From: Lachnospiraceae bacterium
GTDB lineage: Bacteria > Bacillota > Clostridia > Lachnospirales > Lachnospiraceae
Direction: 5' to 3'
Assembly (NCBI GenBank): GCA_014804485.1
Contig: JAAUZT010000003.1
Location: 1-46,451, forward strand
DNA length: 46,451 nucleotides
Shown: one piece after another, positions 26,486 through 36,100 of the stretch
How the letters are laid out: each line of letters starts with the position of its first letter
Position numbering within the stretch: the stretch's first letter is position 1
Position numbers and translations under genes: made by a program
The notes under the pieces: generated by a model
Databases searched by the model: none
What the model saw: the letters and a program-made list of their open reading frames with translations, nothing else
Told to the model about the DNA's origin: nothing

Positions 26486-27790
26486 TTATCTGAGACTGTC
26501 TATGATCTCATTTGCCTTTCTATAGATTGCCTCCACGTCATACGCGTCAGAGAATTTCCCGTTTTCGTAGAGAATCTTACCCTGAATCATCGTCATCTTT
26601 ACATTCTGCTTGCTACCGCTGTAGACGAGATTCTTAGGAATATTATTGATGGGCTGCATGTTAGGCTGATGCAAGTCTATCATGATAATATCAGCCAGTT
26701 TTCCTTCTGCCAGCACATCCGTATCCGGCAGATTCATTGCCCTGGAACCGTTGACTGTCGCCATCTTTAATACTTCCCATGCATCTACCGCAGCTGCATC
26801 CTGCTCCCGCAGCTTGGCAAGCCCTGTCACTAAGAACATCTCCCGGAACATATCAAGGCAGTTATTGCTGGCCGGACCGTCCGTGCCGATCGCCACGTTG
26901 ATGCCCTTAGCCAGATAATCCGAAATCGGTGCTATTCCGCTGGCAAGTTTTGTGTTAGACCCAGGATTCGTAACGACACTCAAATTCCGTTTGCGGAAAA
27001 TCTCCATATCCTCCTCGTTCATCCAAACACAATGATATCCGCCGCCGCCATAATCGAAGATACCCAGAGAATCAAACAGCTGCGTAGGTGTCATGCCGTG
27101 ACGTTCCATACAGCCGTCCACTTCGGACTTCGTCTCCGCCAGATGGGTATAGACCGGCGCCTGATACTTGTGCGCCAGTTTTGCAACACTTTCCAACAGT
27201 TCTCTGGAACATGTATATTCCGCATGAAAACCGATAAAATAGCTGAGCAAAGGATCGTCATGATTGAGTTTCTGATAGGACTGTTCCGTTTTCTTAAGTG
27301 ATTCCTCAAAATGGTCCTGCCCGCTCATGCCGCTCACCTGTACGCAGCGCATTCCCATGTCCACACACGCCTGCGCTGTCGTGTCGGGATTCAGATACAT
27401 ATCGAAAATCGCCGTGATACCGCTGGTCAGATACTCCAGAATCGCCAGCTTCGTCAGATGATAGATCATCTCTCCGTCCATCTTCGCTTCGATCGGAAAT
27501 ACCTGTTTTGTAAGCCAGTCATGCAGCGGAAGATCATCCGCATAAGAACGAAGCAGTGTCATGCCGGAATGCGTGTGGGCATTCTTAAATCCGGGCATCA
27601 GAAGATTGCCCTCACAGTCGATTTCTCTGTCCCATATGATGCTTTCCAAGTTAAGTTTCCTGTAAACATCATCCGTATCGCTTCCGTCACCAACATAGAT
27701 AATTCTGTCATTCTGCACCCAGAGTTCTCCCGTAAGGATATCCGGACTTATCATTGTTAAAATTCTTGCATTATAGAATCTGTAGTTCAT
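26486..27790 (-). CDS. mtaD: Amidohydrolase, S-adenosylhomocysteine/5'-methylthioadenosine deaminase type
   Basis: 434 residues of the metal-dependent amidohydrolase superfamily. Metal ligands are visible: NAHTHSGM, His in GFHAEYTC, His in YTHLAETKSE, and Asp in IGTDGPASNN. The overall pattern fits the MtaD/SsnA/TrzN-type deaminases. Deamination of methylthioadenosine or adenosylhomocysteine fits the nucleoside-salvage context (cytidine deaminase and purine nucleoside phosphorylase upstream). A guanine-deaminase-like or other purine deaminase role is the main alternative. AAAGGTG precedes the ATG by 9 bases. Confidence 0.82.
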   Translation of the reverse strand: MNYRFYNARILTMISPDILTGELWVQNDRIIYVGDGSDTDDVYRKLNLESIIWDREIDCEGNLLMPGFKNAHTHSGMTLLRSYADDLPLHDWLTKQVFPIEAKMDGEMIYHLTKLAILEYLTSGITAIFDMYLNPDTTAQACVDMGMRCVQVSGMSGQDHFEESLKKTEQSYQKLNHDDPLLSYFIGFHAEYTCSRELLESVAKLAHKYQAPVYTHLAETKSEVDGCMERHGMTPTQLFDSLGIFDYGGGGYHCVWMNEEDMEIFRKRNLSVVTNPGSNTKLASGIAPISDYLAKGINVAIGTDGPASNNCLDMFREMFLVTGLAKLREQDAAAVDAWEVLKMATVNGSRAMNLPDTDVLAEGKLADIIMIDLHQPNMQPINNIPKNLVYSGSKQNVKMTMIQGKILYENGKFSDAYDVEAIYRKANEIIDSLR

Positions 27791-27874
27791 GTTTGATCAC
27801 ACCTTTCAGTTTATTCAAAACAGCTCCGTTTTCGAGTCCGCAAAGCGACGCCCGTAAGTACATTTTCTCGGAAT

Positions 27875-28348
27875 TTATCTTAAGTTCCCGGGTCCGAAGC
27901 CCTCCGGCAGAAGCTCCCCCAAAGTCATTATGTGATAGTCTTCCATCGATTTTGCCACAATAATCTGAAAATCTGCAGGATTACAAAATTCCATCATCAC
28001 CTGTCGGCATACACCGCAGGGATAAGCATATTGCGTCAATTCATCGCCTTCAGGACTGCCGACAATTGCAATTGCACAAAATTCTCTGACTCCCTCACTG
28101 ACTGCCTTAAAAAAAGCTGTCCGCTCGGCACAGTTCGTAGGTCCGTATGCCGCGTTCTCGATATTGCATCCCGTAATGATCTGCCCGTCTCCGGCAAGCA
28201 GCGCCGCACCGACCTGATAGTGAGAATAAGGCGAGTACGAATTATTCCTTGCTGCTATTGCCGCCGTAATCAGATCCTGTATCAGCGTTTGCGTCAACTG
28301 TTCTGTCACTCCTGTCGTCTTAACATTCTTCCCATTGATACATTCCAT
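27875..28348 (-). CDS. cdd: Cytidine deaminase
   Basis: 157 residues, with an N-terminal extension of about 20 residues compared with typical forms. It converts cytidine or deoxycytidine to uridine forms. Zinc-site motifs are NCAERTAFFKAVSEG (Cys and catalytic Glu) and YPCGVCRQ (two Cys). The substrate contact NIENAAYG is present. It sits between the purine nucleoside phosphorylase and the MtaD-type gene. A GTG at about residue 14 is a weaker start because the purine-rich site abuts it. Confidence 0.95.
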   Translation of the reverse strand: MECINGKNVKTTGVTEQLTQTLIQDLITAAIAARNNSYSPYSHYQVGAALLAGDGQIITGCNIENAAYGPTNCAERTAFFKAVSEGVREFCAIAIVGSPEGDELTQYAYPCGVCRQVMMEFCNPADFQIIVAKSMEDYHIMTLGELLPEGFGPGNLR

Positions 28349-28438
28349 ATCAAATAATGACCTTTCCTAAAATTCAGTAGATATAACTTGGCTATGTTAT
28401 CTGCAAAAAGCTCCGCATTCACTATATTGAATCAATCC

Positions 28439-29275
28439 TTACGAGATAAATGCCTTGAACTTTGTGATCGACTCTACAAGAAGCTTCTCAAACTTAGGCG
28501 CTACCGCATTAGCAGCTTCCTGTACTTCCTCGTGGGTAAGCGGTGCACTATTCATTCCCGCCGCCAGATTGCTGACACAGGATACGCCGCAGATCTTCAT
28601 GCCCATATGGTTCGCCGCAATCGCTTCCACTACCGTACTCATACCTACCGCACTTACTCCCAGCTTATGAAGCAGCTGAATTTCCGCGGGAGATTCAAAT
28701 GACGGACCCGTCAACTGCGCATAAACACCCTCAAACAATTCAATATCATTATCTTTCGCTGTACCCCTGATTACTTCCTGCAAATCTTCATCATAGACAT
28801 GGGACATATCCGGGAATCTGGTGCCCAGTTCGTCAATATTAGGTCCGATCAGCGGATTCGGCGCATAAATGGAAACATGATCCTGAATCAACATCAGACT
28901 GCCAGCATGAAAAGCAGGATTAATTCCGCCGGAAGCATTGGTCAGGAAAAGGATCTTAGCACCCATCATCTTCATAAGACGGGTAGGCAGTACCACATCA
29001 GTGATCGGATAGCCTTCATAATAGTGAACGCGTCCCTGCATCAGAACTACTGGAACTTCGTTGATATAACCGAAGATAAATTTGCCAGCATGTCCGGGAA
29101 CGGTAGATACGGGGAAGTCCTCTATCTCACTGTATGGAAGTTCCGCCTTTACATCCACGGTCTTAGCAAAGTTACCGAGACCGGAGCCGAGGACAACTGC
29201 CACTTTGGGTTCAAAATCAATCTTTGCCTTGAAGCAGTCATAACATTTTAATAATTTTTCATATACAGGGTTCAT
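28439..29275 (-). CDS. punA: Purine nucleoside phosphorylase (trimeric, PNP-I)
   Basis: 278 residues. It splits inosine, guanosine and deoxy forms to base and pentose-1-phosphate. Motifs are VVLGSGLGNFA (phosphate site), VPGHAGKF, GRVHYYEGY, the family signature around LTNASGGINPAF, and the base-specificity region VGMSTVVEAIAANHMG. It is the first gene of the salvage run with cdd and the mtaD-like gene. A possible extended -10 (TGATATAAT) lies at 29381-29389 on the minus strand without a good -35. Confidence 0.95.
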   Translation of the reverse strand: MNPVYEKLLKCYDCFKAKIDFEPKVAVVLGSGLGNFAKTVDVKAELPYSEIEDFPVSTVPGHAGKFIFGYINEVPVVLMQGRVHYYEGYPITDVVLPTRLMKMMGAKILFLTNASGGINPAFHAGSLMLIQDHVSIYAPNPLIGPNIDELGTRFPDMSHVYDEDLQEVIRGTAKDNDIELFEGVYAQLTGPSFESPAEIQLLHKLGVSAVGMSTVVEAIAANHMGMKICGVSCVSNLAAGMNSAPLTHEEVQEAANAVAPKFEKLLVESITKFKAFIS

Positions 29276-29455
29276 ATGTGTTACCGCCTTTCTGTGAGTT
29301 CGTTATAGTAAAACTGTACTTGCCGGATATACAAGAGCTGCATCGCATTTACTGTAATATAATCCGTCCGACTTTAGCCTATTATATCATACCATGATGA
29401 GTTTGGCATCCATTTATAATGATGCCGATACCTTACCTTATCTTCGGCACCTTAT

Positions 29456-29803
29456 TCATCTTCCTGTCAGTACCGCAAGTTCTTCCCGAGTACATTCTGC
29501 TATTTTAATAATCAATTCTTCAGCCATTCCTTCCTGTATCATGCGGCGGACCATAGAACCTTTTTCTTCCCTCATCCCTTCCTGCCTCCCATTTTGCCGC
29601 TCTTCTTCCATCAATTCATTAAACGCCCTGCACATAGGCATTTCCTCCTTCTTCATTTTCTGTATCAGCTGCTTTACTTGTAAATGTGCCGCTATTACCT
29701 GTTCTGTCTCCGGTCGTAAATTTGCAAAATTTTCTGAAAGAAACATTTTCCTCAATTTAGTTCTGTCCTGCCGATACTGCATGGCCTGAAAAAATTCTTT
29801 CAA
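29456..29803 (-). pseudogene. C-terminal remnant of an Rpn-family (PD-(D/E)XK) putative transposase/nuclease
   Basis: An open frame of 115 codons matches the helical C-terminal part of Rpn-like recombination-promoting nucleases: the YRQDRTKLRKMFLSENFANL stretch, then RPETEQVIAAHL, then a charged REE-rich tail ending AECTREELAVL. The N-terminal nuclease domain is absent. An in-frame stop lies four codons before the TTG at 29803, so it cannot extend. It marks the left border of the accessory region. Confidence 0.7.
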
Positions 29804-30159
29804 GTCTGATGATCATTACAGATATACTAAATATACTGTACATACCGCAATCATTCGTATGCAGCCATTATTTTAAATTTAGTGAAACTTGGCTGATACG
29901 CCGGAATCGGAAATATCCGATCTTTCATTCCGAATGGAAATGAGATTTCACTTTGGAGAATGTCTCCTTTATTGGTTAGATTATAAGTAAACAAAGAAAA
30001 AATGTCAATAACATTTTTAAATATGTATGAACGTTTTTTCGTTTCTTCCGCAAGCACATTTATTCATATGCAACGCGCGGGAATCAACAAATAAAATTCC
30101 CCACACCGAATATATCATTAATTAATATTTCAGCATGAGGAACTTATATATAACTGCAT
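29804..30159. other. Intergenic region without a convincing gene
   Basis: About 356 bases between the large secreted-protein gene and the Rpn remnant. A 68-codon GTG-initiated frame at 29851-30057 has no ribosome-binding site or recognisable feature. A weak 6-bp inverted repeat (GGGAAT/ATTCCC) near 30072-30094 lacks a U-tract. I see no clear terminator for the large gene. Confidence 0.5.
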
Positions 30160-33100
30160 TTATTGAACAATAAAAGTCTTCCGGCAACTGCCTGTATAAT
30201 TTCCTATTCCTGTGATGATCATTTCAGCTTCGCCCTTCACACCGTTTCGCAGATAGCTGACGGTAAAATCACGTCCTGCTTTCAGTGTATTCCTGCCGAC
30301 TTTTACTTTGGGAATCGGTTTTACCGCCATGCCTTTCAACGTCTGGTTCGGAATTTTGCCGACTATCGCGTCTGTTATATCCGCCTGCCCAATCTCAAAT
30401 GTTACCGTAATCGGGTTCATGTTCTTTAACTCCCCTTTTCCGGTGATCACGGCGGTCGCTGTGCCTGCGTTTTTATTGTCGGCATATGTAATCTTTACGG
30501 CAGTTCCCGCTTTCAATTCAACCGGGGTTCCATTATACCTAAAGATCACCTGCGGCTTGAGTGCCTTGCCGGTGTAAATCTGATCCGAAATTTCTGCCTG
30601 CAGACTGTTATAATCCCAGCCTGTGATTCCGAAGGTGATCGTGTTTATGCTGCCGCTATAATTACCGATTCCGCTGAGGATGATTGACGCAGTACCGATC
30701 TTCGTATTTTTCTTATAGGAAAGCTTATAGTCCCTGCCAAGTTCAAGCAGCTTACCTCTGTCTTTTATAATGACATCAGGTTTCAGTGCATAGCCGGTAT
30801 AATTTTCATCCGGAACCTGTTCTATCACAAACCCTTCCTCAAGAATATTCTTATTGGCGATTGCCCGCCTGTTGATTTTGTAGGTTATATCTTTACAGCC
30901 TGCATAACTACCGATTCCGGTGATCGTAACCGTGGCCTTACCCGCATTATACTGATTACGATAGGTTGTCTCAAAATCTACCCCTTTGATCAGTTGATAG
31001 GTGCCGTCCGTAATTTGCACCTCCGGCTCGACCGCACTGCCGGTATATGTTACATCGGATATTTTATCAATCTTAAGAGACGATATCAGCTTTGCCTTAT
31101 CAACGATCCTGAAATTCGCCGATATTGTTCCGGTGTAATTACCCTTACCGGTGACCGTAATTACAGCGGTTCCCTTTTCCGTATTATCAGCATAAGAAAG
31201 CGTATAGGAACCGGTAGACAGCTTCTTTTCGCCCATGTATACCTGTACCGTCGGTCTGACTGCTTTTCCCGTGTATGCCATATCACTTACCCGGATGCGG
31301 ATCTGCGGATTATTTTCCATATTGACCGGTTGGATAGTAAAAGGTACTTTCACCGTACCGGAATAATTTCCTTTTCCCTTAACCGTCATGGTTGCCGTGC
31401 CGACAGATGCATTTTTCGTATAGGAAACAGTGTAATCTCTGCCCTGTTCTAACTGTGTGCTGCCATCTGTAACCGTAATATCCGGCTTGATCGGGCTTCC
31501 TGTATACACGGCTTCTTCTATTTCGGAGAACATTGCTTCTATGAGCGGTTTCGCCAGAATCTTATAGGTAAGTTTTTTTGTGCCGGTATAATTACCGTTG
31601 CCGATCACGGTCACCGTCGCAATCCCTTTATTGACCGTATTTTCATAAGCCAGCCTGTAATCTGCCCCTGCCCGGAGTTGCAAACCGCCCTTAGTCTTAA
31701 CAGTGACGATAGGTCTGGAACCGTTGGGATTGTAAGTGACATCCGGTATTTTTTCGAATACCATTCCTGCAATGCCGGTTCCTTTAATTTGAAATGTTAC
31801 CGTTTTAGTTCCTGCATATTTACCTTTACCTGTTATCGTAATGCCCGCGGTTCCCGCGTTACGGTTATTGGTATAAGTTACTGTGTAGTCTTTATTCTTT
31901 ACAAGCACCTTTTTCTGATAAGTTACCGTCACATCCGGCGTATGGGTCTCTCCGGTAAAATTGACTGCCGGAATCTTGCTGACAGAAACTTTGCTAATCG
32001 GATACATGATCATGAAAGTTCTTGTAATGTTTCCGGTATATTTACCCTTACCCGTAATCGTTACGGTTGCTTTTCCCTGTTCCTTATTGTTCTGATAGCT
32101 TACGGTATAATCCTTCTTTGCATTCAAAACCTCGCTTCCCCATTTCACCGTGACTGCAGGTTTGATCGCTTTCCCTGTGTAAAGCTGTGTAGGGATTGTC
32201 GAAACCGAACAATTCTCCATAGGAATACTGCTCTCTTCCTGTGCAAAACGGGCATACAATATAACATCTTCCTGAATCGGTGTCTCTTCTGTATAGAGTA
32301 TGCCCGACTCAGAATTTTCCGTGTTATACCAGCCTGTGAAATGGGCTCCTTCTTTCATAGGATTCTTCGGAAAATCAACCGTCTTTCCATGACCGACATA
32401 AACCGTAGACTCCTCTGTATCTGTCGCAAAAGTGACTGCATAAGTGGGCGCATATACTGTCACAAAATCGCTTACAGCCTCTAAATCCTCAGCGTCAGGT
32501 GTCACAACTACCTCTAAGACTACCACATCTTTCCCGTCAAAAACAGCCAGATCGATCTCAACCTCCGCAAAAACCGTCTGTCCAATGGCTATCGATTCAA
32601 AGTCACTGCTGCAATACTCCGTTCCTGTTTCCATATCCCGCACACTCACGGTTCCGCCGCATGCTGTCACTCCCGTATTTCGAATGCCCACATGCATTGT
32701 TCTGGTGCCTGCCACCGCAATGATTTCTGCATTAACCTGCAGCGAAGCTCCACCCAATACGACCCGGGAACTGTTATTATTCATGTTACTTTCCGTTGCC
32801 CCTGACACGGTCACCGTGTATTCTGCTTCTTCTGTAATATTATCCGGAGAAAAGACTGCCGTACCGTAGCCTGTCTCACCCGATTCTAATACAGTATCAA
32901 TGGGCACAGTCGCTAATATCGTCCCGTCAGCTTTGGCAAGGGAAAGATTCAATTGATCCGCATTGATTGTTCCGTTATTACAGAGCAGTGCCGTGATCTC
33001 CAGAACATCATCCCCGGTCTCCTCGTCCTGTCTTACCATGCTTCCAACACTCTGCACGGCAAGATCATAATAACTGTGCTCCAACGTTCCCATGCACAGA

Positions 33101-36100
33101 CTGTTGTTTACCTCCTCTAACTTCTCATTGACTTCCATTCTGTTATATACAAGCATGGTTCTTCCGTCACTTATGAATCCGTCTGCATATTGAATGTAGT
33201 CTTCCTGGTCCGTGATTGGAAGCGCCGGCAGAAACGCACCGTTCTCACAGCCAATCCGGTATAGATTAGCTTTTCCGTCTGCATTTACCGGGAAAATAAC
33301 TTCCGGACTGCCTGTGCCATCCGATAACAGTGTGTAAGAGGATGACGGAAGCAAGGTATCGTTAAACAACGCCGCCGCATCACCGTTCTCGTCAAAATAA
33401 TGGATATCTCCGTTTTGATACCATGTCAACGTCTCTCCAAAATATACCGAGGTAAACTCCACCTTTTCAGGAACGCCGTCTTCCAGCGTCGATGCCTCTC
33501 CATCCTGTGCAATGAAAGCAACTTTACTATGCAACACATTATACTGCCCGTCCAACGTTCCCGCCGCGTACGCATATCCTGTTCTGCCGTTTGTTCTGCC
33601 TGCATCCGCGGAGAAAATACAATCGTTCTCTTCCTGTAAGTAAGTAATCTTCCAAGGCTGTTCTTCCGTGTCTGTCTCAGCGTATACCTTAACTTGAAGC
33701 GTGTTTTCTGATACGGTCTCTTTTTCCTGCCCGTTCTCCGAATCATCTGAACCATCTTCATCTGACGGCGTTTCATCTGTGTCTACGCTTCCGGCTTCAT
33801 CTTGATCCGTTTCCTCTTCACCTTCACCGTTTTCTTCCTCTCCGGATTCGACTTCATCAGATTCCGCCTCCTCTGCGTCAGGGCCGTCAGAATCTGTCTG
33901 CTGCGAATCAGTTTCTTCATCATCCGTTTCACTCTCTCCCGTTTCGTCCAAAACTTCATCTTCACCTTCTATGGGTGCGTTATTTCCCTCAGAAGCCATA
34001 GCGTCATCCTGACCGGTATGCGTATTTACAACGCCGCTGTCAACATACTTCATGAAAGAAGTATTGAATTGCACATCAGAAGCATCCATTTCGTCTTCCT
34101 CGGCTTCCTGGTCGGATATATCTGGTTTTTCCTGCTCAGAATAATCCTCTGTATCAGTGACTTTTTCTTCCGTTTCTTCAATACTCGTTTCACTTGCCTT
34201 ATTTGCAACATCATCTGTATCCTGTAATACCGCCTGATAGATCTTATTGGTTCCGGTAAGTCCAAGTACGTTATCACTTTCATTCTCATACCAATAGACG
34301 GACACACCATTATCATCCGCAACGATCTGCGGATTCTGCTGGAACAAATCATTCTCGCTTTCAACAGTGCCTAAATCCACAAATTTATCCTGCTCTGCAT
34401 CATAAACCGCCGTATGCAAAATCAGCCGGTCAGCGATCTCGTTCAGTGTAAGACCCGCAAGGTGCTCCCTTGCATTCTGCCATACCGCATAAATTCTCCT
34501 GCCGTCCGTATAGAGATCCGGTGCAAAATCTGCTGTCCCGTCATCCAGTACGGCTTTGGGTTCACTCCACTTCTCGCCAGCATTATCCCAGAAAGAATAT
34601 ACCAACATGCTTCTATCCGCCGCGTCACGACCTGCTCCTGCATCCGTGAGATAGAAAAGCATTACTGTATCTCCCATGCGGATGACCTGCGGGATGATGT
34701 CCAGACAGGCTGCGTTCTGGAGGATTGTCTCTCCAAGACTTCCATCTGCGTTTACCCGATTGTTCTGTATCCACGCCGCCATAGTGCCATCAGTGTTCAG
34801 GTAACTACGTCCAAGCTGCGCGTATACCGCGTCGTTATCGATTTGGAATCCATTAGATTTACTGTCGTTAGCCTCTTTTGGTATCAGATAATATATACCG
34901 TCGATGATAGATAATGATGCTTCATCTTCCGACCTTAAAAACAAGTTCCAATATTTTGCCCTTACTCCCACCTCGCCTTCAACATATAATTTTTCAAGTC
35001 CTCTTATATCTTCCGGCAAAATATTATAATTGAATCCGATTCCCGCTTCACCATAAACGCCTACAGATATTACATCCTTAATTCCGATGCCGCCATAAAG
35101 TCCAACCTCAACTTTTCCTCCGATATTGGCGGAGCCGGAAAACCCGCTGTCAGCCCTAAAAGTAATCGTTCCGTCCGCATTCAATTTACCGGATATGGAT
35201 ATTTCAACAACAACCGGGACTGGACCCACGGCATACTGCTGCTCCCATGCAGCCTCAGCCGATATCTCGACAAAAAGTTTGCCGCTTATATAATCCTTGT
35301 TTTTGATATTACCCTCCAGATAGCCGACCAATTTTATTCCTGCGTCAATATCCGTTTTTTTACCCTTTTCATGATCTACGGAATCCGTTTTATCCAATAT
35401 TTCGCCGACATTATTTTTGTTCAGATTTTTTAAAGTTGCGAACCAATTTTTACTTCCCTTTATCACTTCTGTTGCATTGATTCCAAACTGCATTTTGCCA
35501 TCTGAAGTAATTTCACCTTCTATCGGCGCCTCTTTTAAATCCAGTTTGAATTTCTTTCCGCCAACAATGGGAAAACTTTCCGGAAATTCTATTTCTAAAT
35601 CCTCTCCAATCGAAAATTTACCCAAATCCAGACTTTGGTCAATAACCTGAATCCCTAATTTCTTTTTAACATATCTGGAGTCAGTCTCTTTTTCCCATAA
35701 TTTAAGATATACTGTCTCTCCTTCTTCAAAATCACTGATACGCAGATTTTTAAAAACACCGTCTTCCATTCCTGCAATAAACTTTTTACCAGAATATAAT
35801 CCACCAATAATATACTCGCCTTCACCAAACAAACATTTAATAGAAAACTGTTTCGCGGTATTATCGTATCTGTTAATGGTTGCCTCCTTCGTGAGTACGT
35901 CAGTCTCTTCACCATCCAAAGTCATAATAACTCCCGCTAAATTATCAGACAATGTATAGGTGGTACATCCGGTTTTGCTTTTATGAAACTCTGTGTTCAA
36001 AGTAATATAGCCGGCTTTACTGATGACGATGGGTTCTCCCTCTTTGACTTTTAACAGAGAAACATAACCGTAATTGTCTGTTTTCCCGGATATGCCTGGG

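Noticed and set aside
29851..30057. 68-codon minus-strand frame in the spacer after the giant gene
   Set aside because: GTG start without ribosome-binding site, no motif, and irregular composition; probably chance.
31678..32484. 268-codon plus-strand frame opposite the beta-repeat region
   Set aside because: Its Cys/Arg-rich repeats are the reverse reading of the repeat modules.
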